A DNA stretch of 64,000 nt from Moringa oleifera. Its lineage: Eukaryota > Streptophyta > Magnoliopsida > Brassicales > Moringaceae. A program made the position numbers and the translations under genes. Below, piece by piece: positions 1-11,920 of this stretch. A model generated the notes under the pieces. It was given only the letters and a program-made list of their open reading frames with translations, made no database searches and had not been told where the DNA came from. Each line of letters starts with the position of its first letter. The stretch's first letter is position 1. The DNA lies in NCBI GenBank assembly GCA_021397835.1, contig JAJFZO010000579.1, positions 3,177,001 through 3,241,000 on the forward strand, read 5' to 3'.

Positions 1-831
1 CTTCTAAGTTGAAGTAGAACCATCTGTGTGCTAGTGTTGCACTGGTGGGGGGCAAAGAAGCAACATATCCACAAGATGAGTGTGGATGAGATGAGAATGC
101 TGACATGAATGTTTGGAAGTTCCAGAAAGGAAGAGAAAGGTTAGATAAGGAATGGTAAAATCCGACTCAAGGTAGGGTTGGCACTTTCTGGGGAAGTTAT
201 GGGAAGGCCATTTGAGATGTTGATGTTTTAATGCAGACCTATGGATGCAGCGATACAGAGGAATGTTGCTCTTTGATGGAATGGATGAAGAGAGGGAATG
301 GATGATCTATAATGACATGGATTGAAGCTGCAAAAGAAGAGTTATCCATAAACAGGATGTTAGTAAAAAAGACTATTTATGTGAAATCAATGTGAACTGA
401 TTTGGTATTAAGGCTGAATCTGAGTTGAGTTATGGTAACAACTAGCAATATCATCCATGCATTTTGAACCTTGGCTGTTGCATGTCAATTTACAAACCTT
501 TTGTTAAAAAGCATATGGAATAAAAAGAAATGAGTTACCTAATCTTTTCTTGGCAAGGTTCTTTCTCATGTCTTGTAGTTGCCTTTGTACAACTTGAGTC
601 TTGAAATTTTATTTTAGTTGCATGATGGTCCAGACATGAAGCTATTGAATATATTATTGAATCGTGAAGCTGACATTTATTTCTGACATTTTTCCAGATA
701 TTCTTAGCTTATAGTTCATTTTCCTGAACTTCTTTCATGATGCATTTCTTTTGATGATTTCTTCATGTAAGAAATTTAACTCTTGCATTTGTACTGTACA
801 ATGATCTCACTCTCTTCTTTCACCTACACAG
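1..831. other. No recognisable exon; probably intron or non-coding part of the gene ending at 940
   Basis: No long reading frame and no protein family I recognise. The right end has a good plant 3' splice site: a pyrimidine-rich tract followed by CACCTACACAG, with the AG at 830-831. The stretch is therefore most simply an intron, or introns, of a gene entering from the left edge. Confidence 0.4.
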
Positions 832-940
832 CTTCAAGGATTATGTGCCTGCAAAGCACCATTCCTTATATGAGCAGTATGTTGAACACATAATGAAACA
901 ATTGAGAAGCAGAGCAGCAAATTGCGGTAGCACTAGTTAA
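832..940 (+). CDS. Terminal coding exon of an unrecognised gene (35 residues, stop at 938-940)
   Basis: After the splice acceptor at 830-831 one frame stays open for 35 codons and ends in TAA. It begins FKDYVPAKHHSLYEQY and ends NCGSTS, with the first base completing a codon from the previous exon. The short peptide is charged and probably helical, but I cannot assign it to a family. The rest of the gene lies to the left or outside the window. Support is the clean acceptor, the open frame and a transcript-like downstream region. It could also be a fortuitous frame. Confidence 0.45.
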
Positions 941-2143
941 CGTTCTGTGCAAGGCAATACACCATTTCATTGTTCCAATTGTTTTTTTATGCATGAGTTC
1001 CTATATCTGGAGAAGAAATGTTTTCATTGAAGGGCAGAGTACATGCATGATGCTGCTCTGCAGCTACCACTTGAAAGATCATGTTGACAGAACACCTGAG
1101 CGATCAACTGTTCATGTCCATGGAAAAGACCATCATCATACTATGAATATGGTTAAGCTAATGAATTCATTTGTCTGTTGTGCTATGCCGCTGTTGCCTT
1201 CAGTGGTTGGCACAAACTTGGAACTGGATTACTTCGTAGAAATGACAATGCGATCTGCAATTGCCTTAAGTTAATAGAGGGATAGTTAATTACAACGGTG
1301 AAGGGATTGGATTTGGAGGCAGATGCGATAAGTGGTTATCTCTGTGGTGGGGGAGTTTGGATCACCGAACTTTGGAACTAGCCAGTTAAATTGTACATTG
1401 TCCATATTTTTAATAATTTGGGAATCCATGATGTCATAATTGTTTTGCACCCTTTTTTACTTGTGTACATATTGTATGAAATTTTGCATTTGTAATTGAA
1501 CTTTTTGAGATGCTTAAGGTCATATTTGATCCTTTTAGTGTCAATTCATTCATGTATTCTGCCTTTTGCTGGGTTAAGGATTTGATTGTGGAGTGATATA
1601 TCAGAAATCCTTGTGCTCATGTGCATAAATGAATGAAGGAACAAGTGTTTCCCTTTCAGGCAATCAAGACTTATAGCAGTTTTGTTTGATCCTTGTGTTT
1701 CTCCTTTATTTTAACTTTTCAGTTAAGACCTGTGTAGGAGTTTCTCATCTCTGCTAAACCATCAAAAAGAAAGATCCGTAATATCATTCTTGATTAAACA
1801 GTATCATGTGCGGAGGCAATTCTGCATTGATTTTCACAAAGACTCTTCTGTATGGTTTAGGAAATACTAAGCTAAATTCTGCCAATTAAAGTATGTAGTA
1901 GTAGCACATCTCAGCAGGAAGCATGCAACAGACAATGTTTACATAGGCATCTGCATAATTTCACCACATTACGAAACTTCAATCCTAAGCAAAGTGCTTC
2001 TTCTTCAGAATATACATATCCATATGCCCACGTGAGGACTAATGCCAAATAACAGCCAAAACAGTTTAAGCCTACACCCTCACTATATTCCCGCATGCCT
2101 TTCTTACAATTTTTTATTCAACCTGTAACCCAACTCTTACGTT
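941..2143. other. Probable 3' UTR and spacer between two converging genes
   Basis: T-rich 3'-UTR-like sequence follows the stop at 940, with AATAAT-type and TTGTAT motifs up to about 1,500. The 93-codon frame at 993-1274 has no family resemblance and looks accidental. The OVATE-family gene on the opposite strand ends at 2,144, so the two genes converge here. Nothing else recognised. Confidence 0.5.
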
Positions 2144-3016
2144 TCATGTTTCATGTCTCGCCCTCCTCCCTCTCCTCCCTCTCCTTGCAATTCGAAAATT
2201 CCGCAATCTCACCCTAGGAACTCCATCGTCGTTGCTTTTTTGACGTAAAACGGTGATGAGATCAACGAAGGCGCTGAGTATGAACTTGTGCGACGTCTTG
2301 TCGTTGAGATCCAAGTAAGTGAACAAGAGCCCTTCCATGAAGTCCCAATCCAGTTTTGCTTGGTGGGTCAGCCTTGCTTCCACCATTTCCTGCATGGAAC
2401 GTCGAAAATCTTCATACAAATTCCGGGAGTACTTCAGCACCGCGATGCAGTCCTCGGGGAGGTCGGTGGAGTCACTGGAGACCACGGTGGAGCTGTTCAG
2501 GTGGGTTTTGGTCGAAGTCGAGATCGAGATCGAGCCCATGTCGTCGGATGTGATGGTCAAGCTGCTCCGCGCCTCCTCGATGAGAGAGCTAGACAACCCG
2601 GGCCCAACGAAGAAACGGTGGGACACCCCGCAAACTTCTGGCGGTGAGTCCATGAACCTCGGTGACTCGAATAAGATTCCACCATTTGTTGGACCTTCAA
2701 CCTCGTCCTGATCATCTTTTCTTTCTTTGCTCTCGTCTTCTTTGATATAAAGCGAGTTGAAATTCTCAAAGAGAAACCGATCAATATCTGACAGTGTTGC
2801 TGCATTGTCATTGCCGCCGTCGTCCTCCTCCACCTTCTTGCCTCTCTTCTGGTTACGTTCAACCGCAAACGAAAGTGTCTTGGGTTTCCTGCACCCTGAC
2901 AGGATCCAATTCTTAGAAGAGGACAAACAAATGTGAGAGGAAAAATGGGTACCTGGGGAGGGTTTCCTGATTTTAGATAGGTAATCCTGCAGAGATTTCT
3001 GGAGATGCTTTGGCAT
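2144..3016 (-). CDS. OVATE family protein (OFP), plant transcriptional repressor
   Basis: Single-exon minus-strand gene of 290 residues. OVATE family proteins are plant-specific nuclear regulators that repress transcription, often through partnership with TALE homeodomain proteins, and affect organ shape and cell walls. The N-terminus, MPKHLQKSLQDYLSKIRK, resembles the start of the OFP11-OFP14 group as I remember it. The middle is acidic and serine-rich. The C-terminal OVATE domain lies at about residues 187-260: it starts near LPEDCIAVLKYSRNLYEDF, includes the family signature SMQEMVEA, and continues through a helical WDFMEGLLFTYLDLN segment. A basic tail rich in RRGRRGRR follows. The lack of introns and the length suit the family. 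The ATG at 3,014-3,016 gives the family-like N-terminus. Two overlapping plus-strand frames are shadows. The exact OFP orthologue is inference. Confidence 0.88.
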   Translation of the reverse strand: MPKHLQKSLQDYLSKIRKPSPGTHFSSHICLSSSKNWILSGCRKPKTLSFAVERNQKRGKKVEEDDGGNDNAATLSDIDRFLFENFNSLYIKEDESKERKDDQDEVEGPTNGGILFESPRFMDSPPEVCGVSHRFFVGPGLSSSLIEEARSSLTITSDDMGSISISTSTKTHLNSSTVVSSDSTDLPEDCIAVLKYSRNLYEDFRRSMQEMVEARLTHQAKLDWDFMEGLLFTYLDLNDKTSHKFILSAFVDLITVLRQKSNDDGVPRVRLRNFRIARRGRRGRRARHET

Positions 3017-4556
3017 TTTCCCTTCTTCTTCAGTTGTTGCAGAACTATGGAGATGGGTACACGAGTCTAGATAAATAAGCCAGTAGTAACACGAATAATA
3101 AATGTTTCAAGTACATTTTCTTAAACCCAATGCAGTGAGTATCTTATAGAATTTTTTTGTTGAAAACAAACAAAGCTGGGTATTAACTGGTGTGGAATCT
3201 GCTGACTGATTTTCCAAGATTTTGACCTCGCGATGTTGACTACCTTAGAAAGAAAACAAGTTGACTGTTTCTATTCGGCCATAGTTGTCTCTGCATTGAA
3301 GCTTTGAAGGAGGTCATAAAAGGTTATAATGTCCTTGTGTAACTTACAGGTCATAGTTAATGGGTATTCATTTCATAGGTTTTCTTTTGGAGTTAAAATC
3401 TTCTGTTTGATGTTATTATTAAAAAAATAATAAATAATAATAATAATTTATTATATTAATATAAAAAATTATAAATTTTATTTTATTAAATTATTATGTG
3501 ATATTATTTTCACCAAAACCTAGTCCAAGAGGATCAAATGTTTTATTTTATTTTGTTTTGTTGGATTTTAAGTATTAATGTTCTTAGGCAGTTTCGGGTT
3601 CCAAATTGAATTGGGAGTTATCTTCTCAATATGATTACTAATTTCTTGCTTTAATTTTTGACAAATAAACAAATTTATAATTATGCGGTCCTTAATTTTG
3701 TGTTGTTGTCCTCTCAAATGGAGAAAAACTAAATGATACTTATCGAACTTTTATTTTTCATCAATGTTTTTCTTTTACAGCCACAATTAATTAAGAACAT
3801 TATCAGCGTGAATGACTGATTAAGTTTTTGTAATTATACTCAAACCATTAAATCCAATATTGCCTTACTTAAAAAATAAAAACTCATAATATTTTTCTTT
3901 TTTTTTTTTCACAAAAACAACATAGATTCTATTAGATTAGTGAAAGATTTATCTTCATTGCTACATATCCAACATGTTTTTTTTTTAAAAAAAAAAAAAT
4001 TAAGTTCGAAGTAAGTTCATATATCCATTTTACACTTCTTTTTTTAAAAAAGTGAAATCAAAATAAACTAAAAATACAAAATACTTGTAAGTTAAATGAG
4101 TAAACAATATTGTATATAGAATATTTATCTTAAAAATTAATATTAAATATTTTTAAAAATAATTTATAATATTTATAATTTATAATTTTAAAAATACATT
4201 AATATTACTCATATTTGTTAATGTAATTTTAAGGTCTAAATTTGATAATATTTATCTACAAAATTTTAATATCGTATTTATTAAATTTATTTTTATACTT
4301 AAAAATATATTTAAATATAAATAATTAAATTTTGAATTATAATTTCATTATAAGTCTAATCTTAAAATTTTGGAGTTTTCGAATTGATAACAATTAATTG
4401 TTTAAACTTAAAATTTATTGATCAATTTAATTTAAAATGTTATCACTATATAAATGAGCGTTTTAACTCCCTTTAAGTATCAAAAGTTTACCATTAATAA
4501 TCTAAATAAAAAATGAATAGAGATTTTCTCTAGGACAAACAATATAATAATTATAA
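3017..4556. other. Upstream region of the OVATE gene grading into AT-rich intergenic DNA
   Basis: The first 100 bp are the likely 5' leader and core promoter of the minus-strand OVATE gene, with a weak TATTTAT-type box near 3,071-3,079 on the minus strand. Beyond about 3,400 the sequence is very AT-rich with homopolymer tracts and no gene-like frame. Confidence 0.4.
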
Positions 4557-4565
4557 AAATATTTA

Positions 4566-5081
4566 AGATAAATATCATTTAAAACCCTGATTTTTATTTC
4601 AAAACGTATTCAAATAAACTCTGATTTATTGATTTTATTTAAATTAAATATTACTTCAAAATAATTACAAAAAAAATAATAATTTTTCATTATTGGAATA
4701 GTAAAAAACTACTCAAAATGATTTTATATTTTATTTTCATTATATCCCTCAATTTTAAAATTTTTTTAACTAACCAACTATTTTTTATGAATTTTTAAAA
4801 TTTTTAATACTATAATTTTTTAAGAAAAATATTTTTAGTACTAAAAAAATTTTAAATTTTTTTATAACGATAGTTTAAATATCCTTTTACATACGTGAAA
4901 AACTAGAAATCTAAAATTTGTTGTAAAATGCCTTTAATTTAAATATTTTTAATATTTTAATTTTTTAATAAAGTTTAATTTAGATAAAATTAAAATATTA
5001 AGATTTGTTTAGATACAATTTGAAAGTAAACGTTTGATAGAAGAGAAAGAATAAACTTAAAATTTAAAATAATATTTATTT
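4566..5081. mobile_element. MITE-like element with about 100-bp terminal inverted repeats, copy 1
   Basis: A 516-bp AT-rich segment whose two ends are imperfect inverted repeats of about 100 bp. The left end reads AGATAAATATCATTTAAAAC. The right end, read on the other strand, starts AAATAAATATTATT. Each end then carries an AAACCCTGA- or TTTATCTAAATTAAA-like segment. The 9-mer AAATATTTA lies directly on both sides (4,557-4,565 and 5,082-5,090), as expected for a 9-bp target duplication of the Mutator superfamily. No coding capacity. The closest relative in the window is at 57,587-58,129, collinear over nearly its whole length. AT bias makes the duplication less decisive than it looks. Confidence 0.6.
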
Positions 5082-5090
5082 AAATATTTA

Positions 5091-8071
5091 TTATATAAAT
5101 TAATATTTATAAATCAAATTTAAAAATCAAATTATTTTAAATTATAAATTAATAAATAAAGTAATAGACATGTGACATCTTAATATTTATCTTGCATTAT
5201 TAATTAAATTTTAATATCTAAAAAATCACAAAATTATTCCTAAACTATAATTTGAACATAAAAAAAATCCTTCTTTAACGGATTTTCAACAAGATTAATG
5301 GAAAATTTTAAAACTGTTTTTTCACTAAAAAATGATGATTTGCAAATGTGATAAGCTCTCTTTTTCTCTCTTATCCTTTCCTCTTCATCTCTTTTTCTCT
5401 CTTTTTTTCCTTTCTTTTGTCAGTACATGCCAAAATGGGTGAAACAAAACTTCAAATATACAATGTTGCAATTCACATATCTTAGAGCTAATTCTCCAGA
5501 AATAAGGAAGAGATCCATGGCAGTCTGCTCAACTTGAGAATCCATGGCTGTCTAAGGTGAGGAAGAAATGTATAACAAGGCAAAAGATGATAATACATCT
5601 TAATTAGATACTTCTTGCCGAAGTTTGAGATTTGGATAGTTTTTTAAATATTAAAATTTAATTAATAATACGGATTAAACATAAGTAATTAACTTTTATT
5701 TTATAAATAATAGTTATATTAAAAAATTTAAAACATTATGTTTATACGTAAATTTAATTTTAATTATATAACTTATCAAAAATAAAATTTTAATTTAAAA
5801 TACAGTATTAAATTATTCATGCGCATTGCATAGTTTTACACTAAGCATCCGCAAAAACGTAGTGTTTAGAGGAATTTTAAAGCATTTTACATCAGCATTT
5901 CCATAATGTTGATGTGGATTTTAAGTTATACATATATATATATATAATATTTTAAAATTTATGATAATCTTATCAATATTTTCGAGTTTTAAATTTATTG
6001 ACATTTATCTACAAATTTTTGATTTTGATAATTATTAGATTTACATTTACATTTTAAAATATTTAAATATGAACTACTCAATTTTAAATTTTAATTTACT
6101 GATAATAGTTTTATTTTAAAATATTTTGGATTTAGAAATTTTAATTTTTAAAATTTTTGAAAATATTTATATATTTGAGAAATAAGATTGATAATACTTG
6201 AGTTTGATAAGACTAATTATTTGAGTTTAAAATTGTTACAAACTTTTATATAAACTGATAATATAGAATTGATAGATGATATTATTTGAGTTCAAAATCA
6301 CTACAAAATCACTACAAAATCACTAATTATTTGAGTTTTTTTTTTTTTTTGTGAACCTCAAGTTGACATCACTTTTGAAAATTGAAAAATCTGTAAATAT
6401 TTTTCTCCTAGTATCTTCAAATTTGATTTGCTGACATTATTTTTATTAATATATATCACATTTGATTAAAAATTAATTTTTTTATTATTTTTATTAATTT
6501 ATATTATTATCCTCAATGTTCTCTTGTAATAGTAATTAAAAAATTTCTGATAAGGAAAAAGAAGTGAACAGAAATGTTTTTTTGGGAGCTCATAATTGTT
6601 CTTTATCATAATTTCTTGGTTAGTCATACTATTTTCTTTGTTATTCTTGTTTTTCGTGAATTTTTTTTGTGTTTGTTAATAAAATAATAAATTTATGATT
6701 GTGATGCTTGTGCTAGTGAACCCCATTGGTATGTTTTTTCTTTTTCCTTTTTTTTCATGCCTTCAAATAATAATAATTCTTAAAATGAAGGTATATTTTG
6801 TCATAAATCTTATTTTATTTCTTTTTTAATGATTATCAATTATTGTGGATCAATTTACATTAGATTATTTTTATTTTTATTAAAATAAAAGTTTTAAAAA
6901 TAGTGAAACTCTTTCCTCTCTTAGAAAGTTGTAGGGAAGTTATGCAATGAAGTTAATTGAAAAAAAAAAAAAGTTGATTTTGAATAGAGGAAGGGGTGGG
7001 AAGGTATCATGTTGCATCACTTCAATGCTACGTCAAAGTTAAAACAATTAAGATAAAAACATAGTGATAAGTTACATAGATCTACTTGGCCTACTTTCTT
7101 TGTTTAAGTAATAAGTTAGATTACATGTCCAAGCAAATCGCTACTATAGTTACTTGGAAAGTTTTTTTTACTAAACATCTAAAGGCATATACTTTAAGTA
7201 TTATAGTTGACCAGATGGACCATCTTGAATTAGTTTCTAACCATTTGCTCTTTTGTTGGTTATAAAAAATTTAGATTTACCTTACAATTGTATTATATTT
7301 TTACATAAAATTTTAGGATAAAAGTTATATGCCTTATGTTATTATATTCAAAAAGTGATAAATCGAGTTTTGAACTATCAATCTATATTAAATGAAACCA
7401 CCTATCCACTCAATTTGAAAATTGTTAGCTTCACTTTAAGAACTTTTATGAAATAAGATAGAGATTTTTATCATCCTTACCTTCAAACCTCCTACTTCAA
7501 AGCTAAATCCCCAAATTTTCTTATCTTCATCTATCATGTGACTCTTTCTCTCTATCTAAAGTTCATGTTCAAAAGCTTAAAATCTCTTCAAATCCTTAAG
7601 CCACACCAATATCACATTTTTCTCTAACCAATTTCTTCAAATTAATTTTTGATTTTTCAAGTATACACCATTTACGGTAAAACCCAAAATTTTCTCTTTT
7701 ATCTCTATAGTTGTCTTTCTTTCTCTAGACTTCACATATTAAAAGCTTAAGGTCTCTTCAAATATTTACTTAAATCTTCCAAAATCATAAATTTCATATT
7801 TTTCTCTAGCTAATTTCTTTAAATTAATGGTTGATTACACATATTTCTCTTTATAAAACACACAATTTTTCTTTTCGCGAATGAGTTTTCTTGTTAAGGT
7901 TAAAGGACATTATAGACAGATAAAAATATCCCTCTATTAATGATCAATTTAGACATCATTAATGCATGAGGTTTGATTTGATCTAAATTGATAATTAAAA
8001 GTTCAATTTATCATTTTTTGAATATCAAGATTTGAATGATAACACAAATAAATTTTTAAATAACTTTTATC
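5091..8071. other. AT-rich intergenic DNA, no gene recognised
   Basis: Long A/T-rich stretch with short CT-rich patches (near 5,360-5,420), an (AT)n run near 5,933-5,945, and a short tandem triplication of a 'cactacaaaat' phrase near 6,298-6,325. No reading frame, RNA gene or coding transposon remnant could be supported. Confidence 0.5.
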
Positions 8072-9248
8072 GGATAAAAGGTCATATAAAATTCTAATTT
8101 TATCCTTTCTCTTTAATCAAAGTCTAACTTTCAAAATATATCAAAACAAATCTCAATATTTTTATTTTATTCAGATTAAACCCCAATGTCAATCAGCATT
8201 TAAATTAACCATTATTGTGAGAGTATTTTTGTTAGTTAATTAAATTCAACTCTTTTTTTTTTGTGCAATAAAAGTATCTAATTGTTGTTTGCTCAAAAAG
8301 AGAAGAGGAAAAGGCAAGAGAAAAAGAAAGGAGATAAAGCTTAAAATTGATCACCATTTGCTTGTTAAAGACTCAATTCTCAGAAAGACTTCATCAATAA
8401 ATAGTGAGGTTTTGTCATTTGATATTATCTTATGTCATTATGGGGTTAGCACGAAATTGCATGCCTAGAGGTTAGAGCCAAAAGTGGAGGAAAAAGATGG
8501 GTACTAAGTGTGGAATGAGAAGTTTAGGCAAGGTATCAATTCTTAGTATAAGGTTAAAATTGAAAAGGAACCCATGACACTTTTCATGGTAAGTGAGGTT
8601 GAAGAACTTGCTAAGCTATCACTTAAAAAGATTGAAAAAGTTAAGTTGATCAAGGATGACACTAATGTTAACCTCAAGTGGCTTAGTTTGTTTCATAAGA
8701 GAAAGCATTAATGTTAGTTATGAGAAATTAGATTGCTTCCTTTAACTTGATCTTTGTTAATTTGCTCCTTAAGAGTTTATAACATGTTTTGCTAATGGTT
8801 CAACTTAGTTAAACTAGATTTTCAGTAAGAAAAATCATTTCTAGTTGGGCTTCGTGTTCTTTACTCTTCAATAAAAATCATGTAGAATATTAGATATACT
8901 TTAAAAAGACATAAGTTTTGTTCTCTCTATTTTATAAGAGTAACAAATTGATAAACTAACCTCTTTTATCTTCTTGCTCATTCAAAGTGAGTCTTCATGG
9001 ATTAGAGAACATGAATTTACTAATTTGATTATCTCATTAGTGAAACATAACACAATTGGAGACCATATTGTATAGAACTCATTGTTCCTTTAGTCAAATT
9101 AAAAAGTTAATAACAATGTTGAAATCATTTGGACAGAGAGGGTTCAATTTGAATAAAATCAAATTAAGAGTTTATTTGAATATATTTTAAAAGTTGAGAC
9201 TGAATTGAAAAGAGAAAAAAAAACTCAAGATTTTACTGAACATTAGTC
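8072..9248. mobile_element. Larger relative of the MITE family, about 1.18 kb, with non-repeat cargo
   Basis: The ends resemble the terminal repeats of the 4,566 and 57,587 elements. The left end (8,072-8,190) has TTTATCCTTTCTCTTTAATC and TTTCAAAATATATC phrases. The right end (about 9,150-9,248) carries the reverse complement: GAATATATTTTAAAAGTTGA, then GAATTGAAAAGAGAAA. Between them is less AT-rich DNA (about 8,280-8,720) with purine-rich, coding-like text including an open stretch reading SEVEELAKLSLKKIEKVK (near 8,592-8,645). I do not recognise the cargo. It could be a captured host fragment or part of a longer original element. Boundaries are approximate. Confidence 0.4.
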
Positions 9249-10209
9249 TTTTATATTTTATATTTTTAAGAAGTCTTGTAAATAACATCATGATTTTGAG
9301 ATATTTTTTATGTCCCATTTTGAGTAATTACTTGATAGGTTCATTGCAACAAGCCAATGATTACTTTAAGAGTTATGGCTAGGTTTATAGTTCTTTTTTC
9401 TTACAATTTTTTGTAAATAATTTAGACTATAGAGATTTGTTGTAAAGAATCATACATAATTATGCTTTTATACCAATTATGCATTAAATTTGATTATCTT
9501 AAGCATAGTGACAAATAATGTGGAATGGCGTGGGTATCAACTACATTTTCATATTCTATATTATTAAGGGTTAAACACATTAAGAAGATTTATATTTTAT
9601 CGCAGTATCAAATTGGGACTCACCAATATATATATATAAATTTTGGACTCACATTATCTTTCATTTGCAATATCAAACATTCATTTATGATACCCATTAA
9701 ATTTAGCAGCATTACTCTATCATATGAGTTGCATGTGTTTGTTTGTTTTATAATTATATAAACACACTTCTCTTATATGAATGCAAGCACTGTTGAGTTC
9801 CTCATTATCTTAACAATGGTTGCTTCTCTCTCCATCTCCATACTTGTCTCCTCCCAACCACCTCCCTCGTTTTTTTCCTCAATCATTTCTTCTTTCGTCT
9901 CCTCTTCCAAATTTCTCTTTTCTATGGTCTATTACTTCCCGTTTCTTTGAAGCTTCACCACTATCATCACCTAAAAAACACCTTTCTCTTCCTACCAAGA
10001 TACACCTAGATTATGATTACTCTTGCATCTAACTCACCTTTTGGGCTTATGATAAATGCTAGTGAAATCTTTCATATTTTGCCTCTTGATGGAAGAAACA
10101 CCAAAAATGGAACCATTTTATACACGTTACCTTTCACTTTAATTTGCCAATTTAATACTATCAAAATATAAATTCTTTACTTTGTTTTTCATTTTGATAT
10201 AGCATAATC
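9249..10209. other. AT-rich intergenic DNA with a CT-rich patch
   Basis: Contains a short (AT)n run near 9,628-9,640 and a CT-rich patch (9,820-10,000) that gives a low-complexity Pro/Ser/Leu reading frame without family resemblance. Nothing supportable as a gene. Confidence 0.4.
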
Positions 10210-10791
10210 ATGGCAATGGAAGATCTAGCAAGAAGCATAAACAACCCACCATCTAATTGGAATGGTGATCTACCCCTTGCTTTGGGAAACTCATGGACTA
10301 GTGTTCATATTCTAAAGATAAAATGGCTAAAGTTATCTCTATGTAAGTTTGCCTTATCATAAAACACATACTAAACCTATAATCATATCGCATACTAATA
10401 TTTAGAACTTTTTGTGTTTCTTATTAACAAAGGAATCTAACAAGGCATGGATTAGTTACATCTCTTCCTCTAAGCATAAATAATGTGAGTGCACTCATTA
10501 ATCTGTAAGTTCGTAAATCTTTGGTAGTTTTCTCACCTTACTGCATTGGCCTGTATTGTTACTTTTTTATAGTGGTAACTCATAATTGAAGCAAAATCAT
10601 GCTTGCAACTGGCTTAGAGACTATAAATTCTCTCGTTTAATTTGAATAAAATTGATATTGCCTCAAATCAGTTTGAAAGTGCCATCACTTTTGATATCAA
10701 AAATGCTAAAGCTCTAGCTCAATTATTTGTAAGGCATAACAAATTGTTTGGTGAGTTGCTAAAGAAGATATCAAAAGTAAAGTCATGGTGA
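10210..10791 (+). pseudogene. Decayed leucine-rich-repeat receptor-like fragments
   Basis: Two short coding-like relics. At 10,210-10,359 a frame reads LARSINNPPSNWNGDL, then GNSWTSV, a pattern like the segment before or between LRRs in plant LRR receptor-like proteins. At 10,642-10,791 a frame reads IDIASNQFESAITFDIKNAK, then ALAQLFVRHNKLFGELLKKI, ending in TGA. The spacing of L/I/N residues is that of two plant 24-residue LRRs and recalls RLK7/IKU2-type kinases. The frames differ, stops intervene and no kinase domain follows, so this is a dead fragment. The two pieces may derive from different genes. Confidence 0.4.
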
Positions 10792-11394
10792 AAGGGGAGA
10801 AAGGTTTGAAGTAATTGCAAATGAAACAAACACTTAACAAGCACATGTATGTCATGTGAATGTACGTTAATGTTAGTTTTAACGGGTTTAATCAATAAAA
10901 GTCTCACATCCCAAATAAGATATAACGTGAATTCAAAATTAATGCAATTTTTTTTATGTAAGTCTTGATTTGATATCGCATTTAAAATATACGTCTCTTT
11001 AATTTAATTAACTTTATTAATATATGTTATGATATTATTAATAATTTTTTATAATTATTATTAATATTTTTTTATAATTAATACAACTATATAATTATTA
11101 ATATATATATATTAATAGCATAATGATGTATTATAATTTTATTTTCAATAAAAAATAATCTTGAGCTATAATTAATTATTAATTATTTTTTATAATTAAT
11201 AGAATTATATAATAATTAATATAATATAAATATATATTATTAATAACATAATAATATATTATAATGTTATTTTTAATAAAAAATAATCTTGAGCAATAAT
11301 TGCTCGGATTGACTTTAAAAATTTTTTTACCTTTAAAAATTAAAAAGTAAAAAAATGAAAAAAATATATTTTATGTTGTTAATATAAAATATAA
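10792..11394. other. AT-rich spacer
   Basis: Two similar AT-rich units (about 11,020-11,160 and 11,180-11,310) share phrases such as 'aataaaaaataatcttgagc' and 'taatatatattaataacata', indicating a local imperfect tandem duplication. No gene seen. Confidence 0.35.
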
Positions 11395-11920
11395 TGTAAT
11401 ATACAGATTATTTAAAACTCTATATTTTACTTTTTTTTAAATAAACTTATACTTTTAAAATATTTTAAATAAATTTTAATTTATTAATTTAAATAAAATT
11501 AAATTTTATTAAAAATTAAATATTTTTTATAATAAATTTTGATTTAAAATTTTTTATAAATATAAAAAATATTTTAAATCACAAAAAAAATTATAATTTT
11601 TTATGCAAAAAATATTTTTAAAAAATATGTAATTAAAAATTTTTAAAAACTCATAAAAAGTGGTTTGTTAGTTAAAATTCATTTAAATCTGAGAGATGTA
11701 ATCGAATTAGAATTTCAAATTTATTTGAGTAATTTTTTAAGTATTTAAATAATAAAAATATCAAAATAATAAAAATATCGTTACTTTTTCACAATCATTT
11801 TTACTAAAGTTTAATTTGAATAAAATTAATAAATAAAAATTTATTTAAAAATATTTTAAAAGTAAAAGTTTGATTAGAGACAAAATGAAAAAAATTTAGG
11901 GCTTAAATTAACATTTAACC
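11395..11920. mobile_element. MITE-like element, degenerate copy
   Basis: About 525 bp with ends related to the 4,566 and 57,587 elements. The right end read in reverse gives GGTTAAATGTTAATTTAAGC, then a CCCTAAATTTTT phrase. The left end gives a TTTAAAACTCTATATTTTAC phrase. Internal text (TCATAAAAAGTGGTTTGTTA, then an AAATTCATTT phrase) matches the family core in inverted orientation. More diverged than the other two copies and boundaries are soft. Confidence 0.4.

Noticed and set aside
993..1274. 93-codon plus-strand frame
   Set aside because: It lies after the stop of the terminal exon in 3'-UTR-like DNA and matches no protein pattern.
2288..2711. Plus-strand frames of 119 and 130 codons
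   Set aside because: They are antisense shadows of the OVATE-family gene and have no family resemblance of their own.
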